Source of the DNA: Streptomyces speibonae
GTDB taxonomy: Bacteria > Actinomycetota > Actinomycetes > Streptomycetales > Streptomycetaceae
Direction: 5' to 3'
NCBI GenBank assembly: GCA_000715605.1
Contig: KL568568.1
Span: forward strand, 18,227-27,017
Length of the DNA: 8,791 nucleotides
Program-made: the position numbers and the translations under genes
The notes under the pieces: model-generated
Told to the model about the DNA's origin: nothing
What the model saw: only the letters and a program-made list of their open reading frames with translations
Database searches by the model: none
Part shown: in pieces, positions 1 through 6,858 of the stretch
Numbering within the stretch: position 1 is the stretch's first letter
Layout of the letters: each line of letters opens with the position of its first letter

Positions 1-70
1 CCGAACCCGACCCGGGCCTGAAGCCGAACCCGACCCGGGCCTGAAGCCGGACCCCGACCCGGGCGTGAAG
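1..70. repeat. Tandem 23/24-nt GC-rich repeat, three units
   Basis: Units lie at 1-23, 24-46 and 47-70. The first two are identical, and the third has one extra base and a few changes. Each contains the core GACCCGGGC and ends in TGAAG, and the array may continue left of the window. In the right phase a unit reads EPDPGLK or PDPDPGVK, as expected of a low-complexity Pro/Asp tail of an upstream gene. The 23-nt length shifts the reading frame from unit to unit, however. Whether it is coding cannot be decided from this window. Confidence 0.85.
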
Positions 71-129
71 CGCCGCACCGCCCGGCCGCCGCACCCGGGG
101 CGAGGCACCGCACGGCCGTCCCCTGGGCC

Positions 130-142
130 TACGCTGAACATA
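130..142 (+). promoter_or_regulatory. Putative leaderless promoter of folP (-10 TACGCT)
   Basis: TACGCT at 130-135 fits the actinomycete -10 pattern TAnnnT. It is followed by 6 nt and then the folP ATG at 142, so transcription would start at or within a base or two of the A of the start codon. No Shine-Dalgarno-like sequence precedes this ATG, while the downstream genes of the operon have them, which fits a leaderless mRNA. No convincing -35 hexamer is visible 17-18 nt upstream. This is inferred from spacing only. Confidence 0.45.
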
Positions 143-1083
143 TGAGCAACCACAGCGGACGCCGACACGTCGCGGGCCTTCCCCAGCGGGACCGCTGCGC
201 GGTCATGGGAGTGGTGAACGTCACCCCCGACTCCTTCTCCGACGGCGGCCGCTGGTTCGACACGACGACCGCCGTCAAGCACGGCCTCGACCTGGTCGCC
301 CAGGGCGCCGACCTGGTCGACGTCGGCGGCGAATCCACCCGGCCCGGCGCCACCCGCGTCGACGAGGCCGAGGAGCTCAAACGCGTCATCCCCGTGGTGC
401 GCGGCCTCGCCGCCGAGGGCGTCACCGTCTCCGTCGACACCATGCGCGCCGCCGTCGCCGAACAGTCCCTCGCCGCCGGCGCCGCACTCGTCAACGACGT
501 CAGCGGCGGTCTCGCCGACCCGGCCATGATCCCCGTGGTGGCCGCCGCCGGAGCCCCGTTCGTCGTCATGCACTGGCGCGGCTTCCTGGAGGGCGGCAAC
601 GTCAAAGGTGTGTACACCGACGTGGTCACCGAGGTCGTCGACGAGCTGCACGCGCGCGTGCTGGCCGTTCTGGAGGGCGGCATCGCCGCCGACCGCGTGA
701 TCGTCGACCCCGGCCTCGGCTTCTCCAAGGACGCCGGCCACGACCTGGCCCTGCTCGCCCGTCTCGACCGCCTCCTGGGCCTCGGCCACCCCGTGCTGGT
801 CGCCGCCTCCCGCAAACGTTTCCTCGGCCGCGTCCTGGCCGGCCCGGACGCCCCGCCGCCGCCCGCGCGGGAGCGCGACGCGGCCACCGCCGCCGTCTCC
901 GCCCTCGCCGCGCAGGCGGGCGCCTGGGCGGTCCGCGTGCACGAGGTCCGCGCGACCGCGGACGCCGTCCGGGTCACCCGCGCGATAGAACAGGTCCGCA
1001 CGGCAGAACGGGCGCACGCGGCGCCCGCCACACCGTCCGAACCCGGCGCACACGGCGCACACGGCGCAGAAGGAGCCCGGTGA
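142..1083 (+). CDS. folP: Dihydropteroate synthase (FolP)
   Basis: A cytosolic TIM-barrel enzyme that condenses hydroxymethyl-dihydropterin pyrophosphate with p-aminobenzoate to give dihydropteroate, and the sulfonamide target in the family. The 313 residues carry the family motifs in order: MGVVNVTPDSFSDGG at 22-36, DVGGESTRPGA at 60-70, SVDT at 97-100, NDVSGG at 118-123, DPGLGFSKD at 189-197 and SRKR at 223-226. The catalytic core ends near residue 285. A low-complexity Ala/His/Gly tail follows, including GAHGAHGAEGAR, encoded by a 9-nt DNA repeat. The start is the ATG at 142, which begins 21 residues before the first motif. It has no ribosome binding site and is probably leaderless. The TGA stop overlaps the GTG of the next gene by 4 nt (GTGA), implying translational coupling. 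Identification is secure; only the function of the tail is unknown. Confidence 0.97.
   Translation: MSNHSGRRHVAGLPQRDRCAVMGVVNVTPDSFSDGGRWFDTTTAVKHGLDLVAQGADLVDVGGESTRPGATRVDEAEELKRVIPVVRGLAAEGVTVSVDTMRAAVAEQSLAAGAALVNDVSGGLADPAMIPVVAAAGAPFVVMHWRGFLEGGNVKGVYTDVVTEVVDELHARVLAVLEGGIAADRVIVDPGLGFSKDAGHDLALLARLDRLLGLGHPVLVAASRKRFLGRVLAGPDAPPPPARERDAATAAVSALAAQAGAWAVRVHEVRATADAVRVTRAIEQVRTAERAHAAPATPSEPGAHGAHGAEGAR
1045..1071 (+). repeat. 9-nt direct repeat in the folP 3' end
   Basis: GGCGCACAC occurs at 1045-1053 and 1054-1062, with a third variant GGCGCAGAA at 1063-1071. Being a multiple of three it stays in frame and encodes Gly-Ala-His twice and then Gly-Ala-Glu at the FolP C-terminus. The AAGGAG that serves the next gene begins inside the last unit at 1070. 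Confidence 0.8.
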
Positions 1084-1592
1084 CCGCACCCCACACCGAC
1101 GTCGAACAGGTCGAAGCCGCCAACACCGCCTTCTACGAGGCACTGGAGAGGGGCGACTTCGAAGAGGTCGCGTCGCTCTGGCTCACCCCGGCCGACCTCG
1201 GCATCGACGAGACGTACCACGACCCCGCGGACAGCGGAGTCGTCTCCTGCGTACACCCCGGCTGGCCCGTGCTCACCGGACGCGGCGAGGTCCTGAGGTC
1301 GTACGCCCTGATCATGGCGAACACCGACTACATCCAGTTCTTCCTCACCGACGTGCACGTCTCCGTCACCGGCGACACCGCCCTGGTGACCTGCACCGAG
1401 AACATCCTCAGCGGCGGCCCCGCGCCCGAGGCCGGTGAGGAGCTCGGGCCGCTGGTCGGCCAGCTCGTGGTCGCCACCAACGTGTTCCGGCGCACACCGG
1501 CCGGCTGGAAACTCTGGTCGCACCACGCCTCCCCGGTCCTCGCCGAGGAGGAGGAGACCGAGAACGGCGAGACCCCGGGCACCCCGGACTGA
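1080..1592 (+). CDS. NTF2/SnoaL-like family protein of unknown function
   Basis: A 170-residue soluble protein with no signal peptide or membrane segment. Its layout matches the NTF2-like (SnoaL/DUF4440-type) alpha+beta cone fold: an N-terminal helix with NTAFYEALERGDF near 15-27, VHPGWPVLTGRGEVLRSY at 58-75, strands around 91-106 (VHVSVTGDTALVTCTEN), and a final WKLWSHHASPV at 143-153. A Glu-rich, low-complexity tail follows (155-170). The GTG start at 1080 overlaps the folP stop by 4 nt and follows AAGGAG (1070-1075) at 4 nt spacing, so it is translationally coupled to folP. The family includes isomerases, cyclases and hydrolases, but also non-catalytic binding domains, so no reaction can be assigned. 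Its place between folP and folB suggests a folate-related role. That is inference. Confidence 0.9.
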   Translation: MTAPHTDVEQVEAANTAFYEALERGDFEEVASLWLTPADLGIDETYHDPADSGVVSCVHPGWPVLTGRGEVLRSYALIMANTDYIQFFLTDVHVSVTGDTALVTCTENILSGGPAPEAGEELGPLVGQLVVATNVFRRTPAGWKLWSHHASPVLAEEEETENGETPGTPD

Positions 1593-1636
1593 ACACCCCG
1601 GCCCCGGGGCACACCAGCCCTGTCGGCGGCCGCAGG

Positions 1637-1642
1637 TAGATT
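1637..1642 (+). promoter_or_regulatory. Possible internal -10 element (TAGATT) before folB
   Basis: TAGATT fits TAnnnT and would place a transcript start near 1649. That is immediately 5' of the stem-loop at 1651-1685 and about 64 nt before the folB start. The 120-nt gap between the NTF2-like gene and folB is the largest inside the operon, which is compatible with an internal promoter. No good -35 hexamer is visible, so the call is weak. Confidence 0.3.
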
Positions 1643-1650
1643 CGAGAGCA

Positions 1651-1685
1651 GGCCGGTGTGCCCCCGCACAGGGCACCGACCGGCC
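1651..1685 (+). promoter_or_regulatory. Strong stem-loop in the folB 5' leader
   Basis: GGCCGGTGTGCCC at 1651-1663 pairs with GGGCAC (1671-1676) and ACCGGCC (1679-1685). This gives a 13-bp stem with a 2-nt bulge (1677-1678) and a 7-nt loop CCGCACA (1664-1670), with no mismatch. It ends 12 nt before the folB Shine-Dalgarno sequence at 1698-1704 and has no T-run after it, so it does not look like a classical terminator. It may be an mRNA-stabilising 5' hairpin, a processing site, an attenuator or a protein-binding site. I do not recognise it as a known folate riboswitch. Confidence 0.6.
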
Positions 1686-1712
1686 GGACCGACGACTGCA
1701 GGAGTGATTCGC

Positions 1713-2072
1713 GTGGATCGTGTCGCGCTGCGCGGCCTGAAGGCCCGCGGGCACCACGGTGTGTTCCCGAAGGAACGCGAGGAGGGCCAGACCTTCATCG
1801 TGGACCTCGTCCTCGGCCTGGACATCAGGCCGGCCGCGGCCGACGACGACCTGACGAAGACGGTGCACTACGGCATCGTGGCGGAGGAGGTCGTGGCCGT
1901 CGTCCAGGGCGAGCCCGTCAACCTCATCGAGACGCTCGCCGAGCACATCGCCCAGGTCTGTCTGAAGCACGACGTGGTGCAGGAGGTCGAGGTGTGCGTC
2001 CACAAGCCGGACGCGCCGATCACCGTGCCCTTCGACGACGTGACCGTCACCATCACCCGGAGCCGCGTATGA
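1713..2072 (+). CDS. folB: Dihydroneopterin aldolase (FolB)
   Basis: Cleaves 7,8-dihydroneopterin to 6-hydroxymethyl-7,8-dihydropterin and glycolaldehyde. The family forms cytosolic homo-octamers. The product is 119 residues, the usual length. Visible family features are LRGLKARGHHGVFPKERE (6-23), VHYG (51-54), NLIETLAE (70-77) and KPDAPI (98-103). By alignment in my head to the S. aureus enzyme, the active-site residues correspond to Glu21, Tyr53, Glu73 and Lys98, all present. The GTG at 1713 is chosen because GCAGGAG at 1698-1704 sits 8 nt upstream and the protein then begins VDRVALRG as in relatives. An in-frame GTG at 1704 overlaps that ribosome binding site, and the longer forward extension from 1656 crosses the leader hairpin. 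The stop overlaps the folK ATG by 4 nt (ATGA). Confidence 0.95.
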   Translation: MDRVALRGLKARGHHGVFPKEREEGQTFIVDLVLGLDIRPAAADDDLTKTVHYGIVAEEVVAVVQGEPVNLIETLAEHIAQVCLKHDVVQEVEVCVHKPDAPITVPFDDVTVTITRSRV

Positions 2073-2680
2073 CCAGGCCGTCCGCCACCGGCCACACCGA
2101 CCCGACCGTCCAGCCCGTCCCCGCCTCCGTCGTCGAACAGGTCGACGCCGCCGACAGCACCCTCCAGAACCCCAAACGGGCCGTGATCTCCCTCGGCGCC
2201 AACCTGGGCAACCGCCTGGAGACCCTCCAGGGCGCCGTCGACGCCCTGGAGGACACCCCCGGCATCCGGGTCAAGGCGGTCTCCCCCGTGTACGAGACGG
2301 AGCCGTGGGGCGTCGAGCCCGGCAGCCAGCCCTCGTACTTCAACGCGGTCGCGGTCCTCAGGACCACGCTGCCCCCGTCCTCCCTGCTGGAGCGGGCGCA
2401 GGCGGTGGAGGAGGCCTTCCACCGGGTCCGCGACGAGCGCTGGGGCCCGCGCACCCTGGACGTGGACATCGTCGCCTACGCCGACCTGCACTCCGACGAC
2501 CCCGGACTCACGCTCCCCCACCCGCGCGCCCACGAGCGCGCCTTCGTCCTCGTCCCCTGGCACGACGTCGACCCCGAGGCGGAACTCCCCGGCCGCGGAC
2601 CGGTCGCCGACCTCCTCGGAGCCGTCACCCGCGACGGCGTCACGCCGCGCACGGACCTGGAACTCCGGCTGCCCGAGTAG
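2069..2680 (+). CDS. folK: HPPK, 6-hydroxymethyl-dihydropterin pyrophosphokinase (FolK)
   Basis: Transfers pyrophosphate from ATP to hydroxymethyl-dihydropterin, making the FolP substrate. The 203-residue product has the HPPK signature elements SLGANLG (41-47), YETEPWG (75-81), YFNAV (90-94), RWGPRTLDVDIV (124-135) with the Mg-binding Asp131 and Asp133, and LPHPR (149-153). Residues 1-36 form an extension before the core strand that single-domain HPPKs usually lack. It is polar and Pro/Val-rich, with no recognisable motif. The ATG at 2069 overlaps the folB stop and has CCGGAG 6 nt upstream. The same frame stays open far upstream (from 1658), but that part only shadows folB. Confidence 0.95.
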   Translation: MTRPSATGHTDPTVQPVPASVVEQVDAADSTLQNPKRAVISLGANLGNRLETLQGAVDALEDTPGIRVKAVSPVYETEPWGVEPGSQPSYFNAVAVLRTTLPPSSLLERAQAVEEAFHRVRDERWGPRTLDVDIVAYADLHSDDPGLTLPHPRAHERAFVLVPWHDVDPEAELPGRGPVADLLGAVTRDGVTPRTDLELRLPE

Positions 2681-2684
2681 CCGT

Positions 2685-2712
2685 TAAGGTCGAGACGCCC
2701 CGTATCCGGGGC
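2685..2712 (+). promoter_or_regulatory. Possible -10 (TAAGGT) and small hairpin between folK and DUF3180
   Basis: The 61-nt gap holds TAAGGT at 2685-2690, which fits TAnnnT, and a perfect 6-bp inverted repeat GCCCCG (2697-2702)/CGGGGC (2707-2712) with a TATC loop. A start from this -10 would fall near 2697, at the foot of the hairpin, the same geometry as in front of folB. No T-run follows, so it is not a clear terminator. Short GC-rich hairpins arise easily by chance here. Confidence 0.25.
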
Positions 2713-2741
2713 ACCGGTCCGGGTGAACGCGAAGGGACACC

Positions 2742-3233
2742 GTGAAAGAGCTGCGCATCAGGGTGCTGGCAGGCGTCTTCGTCGTCGCCGGGATCCTGGC
2801 CTGGGCCGTCGCCCGCCTGTGGAACTCCCTGGGAACCCTCCCGAGCGTGCCCGTGGCCGCGCCCATCGTTCTCGCCGTGATCGCGGTGGTCCTCGTGGCC
2901 ACCGCGCTCTCCCTCCGCGCCCGCCTCAAGGCCCAGCGCGAGCGGCAGCACGACGCCAAGGGAGTCGACCCGCTGATGGCGGCCCGCGCGGTCGTCTTCG
3001 GCCAGGCCAGCGCCCTGGTCGCCGCCCTGGTCGCCGGCATGTACGGCGGCACGGGCGTCTTCCTCCTGGAGTCCCTGGACGTCCCCGCCCGCCGCGACCA
3101 GGCCATCTACGCCGGCCTCTCCGTCCTCGCCGGCCTCGGCGTCATAGCGGCCGCGATCTTCCTGGAACGCGTCTGCAAACTCCCGGAGGACGACGACAAC
3201 GACCACGGCCCGGGCCCCGCCCCGGCGGCGTGA
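2742..3233 (+). CDS. DUF3180 family membrane protein
   Basis: A 163-residue integral membrane protein of unknown function that I recognise as the DUF3180 family usually found after folK in actinobacteria. Four hydrophobic segments are visible at about 7-29, 38-59, 83-109 and 122-143. An Arg/Lys/Gln-rich loop (60-74, RLKAQRERQHDAKG) between the second and third should be cytoplasmic by the positive-inside rule. The C-terminus is acidic then Pro/Ala-rich (148-163). The start is the GTG at 2742, with GAAGGGA at 2731-2737 upstream, giving VKELRIRVLAG just before the first helix. It lies 61 nt after folK in the same direction. A role in folate or pterin handling at the membrane would be a guess from context. 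It ends 19 nt from the end of convergent folE. Confidence 0.92.
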   Translation: MKELRIRVLAGVFVVAGILAWAVARLWNSLGTLPSVPVAAPIVLAVIAVVLVATALSLRARLKAQRERQHDAKGVDPLMAARAVVFGQASALVAALVAGMYGGTGVFLLESLDVPARRDQAIYAGLSVLAGLGVIAAAIFLERVCKLPEDDDNDHGPGPAPAA

Positions 3234-3249
3234 GCCGGCGACACGCCGC
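3225..3249. terminator. Candidate bidirectional terminator between DUF3180 gene and folE
   Basis: GCGGCGTG at 3225-3232 and CACGCCGC at 3242-3249 form a perfect 8-bp inverted repeat with a 9-nt loop. It overlaps the DUF3180 stop codon (3231-3233). A second, shorter repeat GCGCG-TCAG-CGCGC at 3248-3261 overlaps the folE stop. With only 19 nt between two convergent genes, these are the only visible candidates for ending both transcripts. There is no T-run on either side, so the call rests on position and symmetry. Confidence 0.45.
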
Positions 3250-3252
3250 GCG

Positions 3253-3858
3253 TCAGCGCGCCATGATCAGGCTCATTGCCTCGTTGCGGGTGGCCGCGTC
3301 GCGCAGCTGACCGCGCACCGCCGAGGTGAGGGTCTTCGCACCCGGCTTGCGGATGCCCCGCATGGACATGCACATGTGTTCGCACTCCACCACGACGATC
3401 ACCCCGCGCGGCTCCAGGATGTCCATCAGGGAGTCCGCGATCTGCGTGGTGAGTCGTTCCTGCACCTGCGGACGGCGGGCATAGACGTCCACGAGCCGGG
3501 CCAGCTTGGACAGCCCCGTGATCTTGCCGCTGGTGGACGGGATGTACCCGACGTGGGCCACGCCCCTGAACGGCACCAGATGATGCTCACAGGTCGAGTA
3601 CACCTCGATGTCCTTCACCAGGACCATCTCGTCGTGGCCGAGGTCGAAGGTCGTGGTCAGGACGTCCTCGGGCTTCTGCCACAGGCCCGCGAAGATCTCC
3701 CGGTACGCTCGCGCCACCCGTGCCGGGGTTTCGAGCAGGCCCTCACGGTCCGGGTCCTCGCCGACCGCGATGAGGAGTTCGCGTACGGCGTTCTGGGCCC
3801 GCTTCTCGTCGAACTCACCGATGGGGGCTATGCCGTCCAGCGTCACGGGGTCGGTCAT
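3253..3858 (-). CDS. folE: GTP cyclohydrolase I, zinc-dependent (FolE)
   Basis: Catalyses GTP to 7,8-dihydroneopterin triphosphate plus formate, the first committed step of tetrahydrofolate synthesis. Toroidal decamer in the family, cytosolic. The 201-residue product has the GTP-CH-I core: [12 protein letters not shown] (88-99) with zinc ligands Cys90 and His93, [21 protein letters not shown] (104-124), and [10 protein letters not shown] (159-168) with His161 and the third zinc ligand Cys163. It is therefore the classic zinc type, not the COG1469 FolE2 type. The ATG at 3858 gives MTDPVTLDG and has GAGG (3865-3868) 6 nt upstream. The 34-codon upstream extension in the same frame starts inside the ftsH terminator and is rejected. 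It follows ftsH on the same strand but lies beyond a strong terminator, so it probably has its own promoter. Confidence 0.97.
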   Translation of the reverse strand: MTDPVTLDGIAPIGEFDEKRAQNAVRELLIAVGEDPDREGLLETPARVARAYREIFAGLWQKPEDVLTTTFDLGHDEMVLVKDIEVYSTCEHHLVPFRGVAHVGYIPSTSGKITGLSKLARLVDVYARRPQVQERLTTQIADSLMDILEPRGVIVVVECEHMCMSMRGIRKPGAKTLTSAVRGQLRDAATRNEAMSLIMAR

Positions 3859-3880
3859 GGGGTGCCTCGTTCCTGTGCCT

Positions 3881-3901
3881 TCACGCGTGAGGGGCACGCG
3901 T
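3881..3901 (-). promoter_or_regulatory. Paired ACGCGT motifs / palindrome in the folE leader
   Basis: TCACGCGTGA at 3881-3890 is a perfect 10-bp palindrome 22 bp before the folE start. A second ACGCGT lies at 3896-3901. Together ACGCGTG (3883-3889) and CACGCGT (3895-3901) form a 7-bp perfect hairpin with a 5-nt loop. Either a repressor operator or an RNA hairpin in the folE leader would fit. No clear -10 TAnnnT element could be found around it on the - strand, so its position relative to the transcript start is unknown. Confidence 0.4.
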
Positions 3902-3920
3902 CTCAAGTGCGGTGATGCAA

Positions 3921-3960
3921 ATGCCGCGCCCCCCAGGCTAGAACCAGGGGGGCGCGGCAT
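3921..3960 (-). terminator. Strong hairpin terminator downstream of ftsH
   Basis: ATGCCGCGCCCCCC (3921-3934) and GGGGGGCGCGGCAT (3947-3960) are perfect 14-bp complements around a 12-nt loop. It begins 36 nt after the ftsH stop. Read on the - strand the stem is followed by TTTGCAT-like sequence, a short U-run, which fits rho-independent termination of ftsH transcripts. It separates ftsH from folE. Confidence 0.85.
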
Positions 3961-3996
3961 CCATTCCGGGCCCGGTGGGGCGCGGGGAGGCTGGGA

Positions 3997-6042
<2,046 letters not shown>

Positions 6043-6106
6043 CCATACGGAGCGGTGCCGCCCCGTCCCTCCTGCCATAGTGAGTTTGATAAAGGCTGTT
6101 CTTCGG

Positions 6107-6112
6107 ACGGTA
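6107..6112 (-). promoter_or_regulatory. Possible ftsH -10 element (TACCGT)
   Basis: On the - strand TACCGT fits TAnnnT and lies 65-70 nt upstream of the chosen ftsH start, downstream of the hairpin at 6123-6144. It would start a transcript near 6100. The -35 region is not convincing, so this is only a candidate. Confidence 0.25.
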
Positions 6113-6122
6113 CCCCAGCATT

Positions 6123-6144
6123 GTCCCCCGAAGCTGCGGGGGAC
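6123..6144 (-). terminator. Perfect 8-bp hairpin between hpt and ftsH
   Basis: GTCCCCCG (6123-6130) and CGGGGGAC (6137-6144) pair perfectly around a 6-nt loop. It lies about 87 nt after the hpt stop and about 80 nt before ftsH. On the - strand it is followed by AATGCTGG rather than a U-run. It could end hpt transcripts weakly, act as an operator for the ftsH promoter, or lie in a shared leader. Termination is the working guess from position. Confidence 0.4.
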
Positions 6145-6230
6145 GGCCGACATTCGCGTCCACGCATGCTCCAACGCCGCGGAGCCCGCCGGGGTTCCCG
6201 ATCACCGTACGGCCGGCCGGGCCCCTGGGT

Positions 6231-6785
6231 TCAGCCGCCGTAGACGTGGGGGGCGAGCGTACCGACGAACGGGAGGTTGCGGTACTTCTCGGCGTAGTCC
6301 AGGCCGTATCCGACGACGAATTCGTTGGGGATGTCGAAGCCGGCCCATTCCACGTCGATGGCGACCTTGGCGGCCTCGGGCTTGCGCAGCAGCGTGCACA
6401 CCTTGAGGGAGGCGGGCTCGCGCGAGCCGAGGTTGGAGATCAGCCAGGACAGGGTCAGTCCGGAGTCGATGATGTCCTCGACGATCAGGACGTGCCGGCC
6501 CTTGATGTCGGTGTCGAGGTCCTTGAGGATCCGCACCACACCGGAGGACTGGGTGCCCGCCCCGTACGACGACACGGCCATCCAGTCCATGGTGACGGGG
6601 GTGGACAGCGCCCGCGCGAGGTCGGCCATCACCATCACCGCGCCCTTGAGCACGCCGACGATCAGCAGGTCCTTGCCCGCGTACTCCGCGTCGATCTTGG
6701 CGGCCAGCTCCACCAGCTTGGCGTCGATCTCTTCCTTGGTGATGAGCACCTTCTCGAGGTCGGCACCCATGTCGTTCGCGTCCAC
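6231..6785 (-). CDS. hpt: Hypoxanthine(-guanine) phosphoribosyltransferase
   Basis: A purine salvage enzyme that joins hypoxanthine or guanine to PRPP, giving IMP or GMP. Cytosolic. The 184-residue form has the type I PRTase landmarks: the LKG loop (46-48), SSYG (72-75), and the PRPP-binding signature [13 protein letters not shown] (99-111), with the Glu-Asp pair at 103-104. [18 protein letters not shown] (147-164) forms the base-binding end, and the protein ends LAPHVYGG. The start is uncertain. The GTG at 6785 ([10 protein letters not shown]) has GAAAG 7 nt upstream. The ATG at 6770 (MGADLEKVL) would give 179 residues but has poorer signals. The frame stays open into tilS, which is rejected. 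It lies 73 nt after tilS on the same strand, so cotranscription is likely. Confidence 0.95.
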   Translation of the reverse strand: MDANDMGADLEKVLITKEEIDAKLVELAAKIDAEYAGKDLLIVGVLKGAVMVMADLARALSTPVTMDWMAVSSYGAGTQSSGVVRILKDLDTDIKGRHVLIVEDIIDSGLTLSWLISNLGSREPASLKVCTLLRKPEAAKVAIDVEWAGFDIPNEFVVGYGLDYAEKYRNLPFVGTLAPHVYGG

Positions 6786-6858
6786 CGCATCACTTTCGGT
6801 CGTCCCACCGGCCGGTCCGGTCCGCCCCGCGACTCGTACGGGTCGGTGGGGTCCGGAT

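Noticed and set aside
1596..1610. GCCCCGGGGC palindrome after the NTF2-like gene as a terminator
   Set aside because: It has no usable loop in its perfect form, only a 4-bp stem in the alternative form, and no T-run.
1651..1704. Folate (THF) riboswitch in front of folB
   Set aside because: The leader is a single hairpin without the multi-stem architecture of known THF riboswitches, and I could not match any conserved core.
129..2003. Long - strand open frame (624 codons) across folP, the NTF2-like gene and folB
   Set aside because: It is antisense to three confidently identified genes, is rich in Arg/Ala/Gly/Asp low-complexity sequence with no family motif, and is expected from the GC skew of codon position three.
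1658..2068. Upstream extension of the folK frame over folB
   Set aside because: The added residues are Arg/Pro/Gly-rich shadow of folB. The conserved FolK product begins at the coupled ATG at 2069.
3859..3960. 34-codon N-terminal extension of FolE
   Set aside because: It would start inside the ftsH terminator hairpin, while the ATG at 3858 has a good ribosome binding site and the expected N-terminus.
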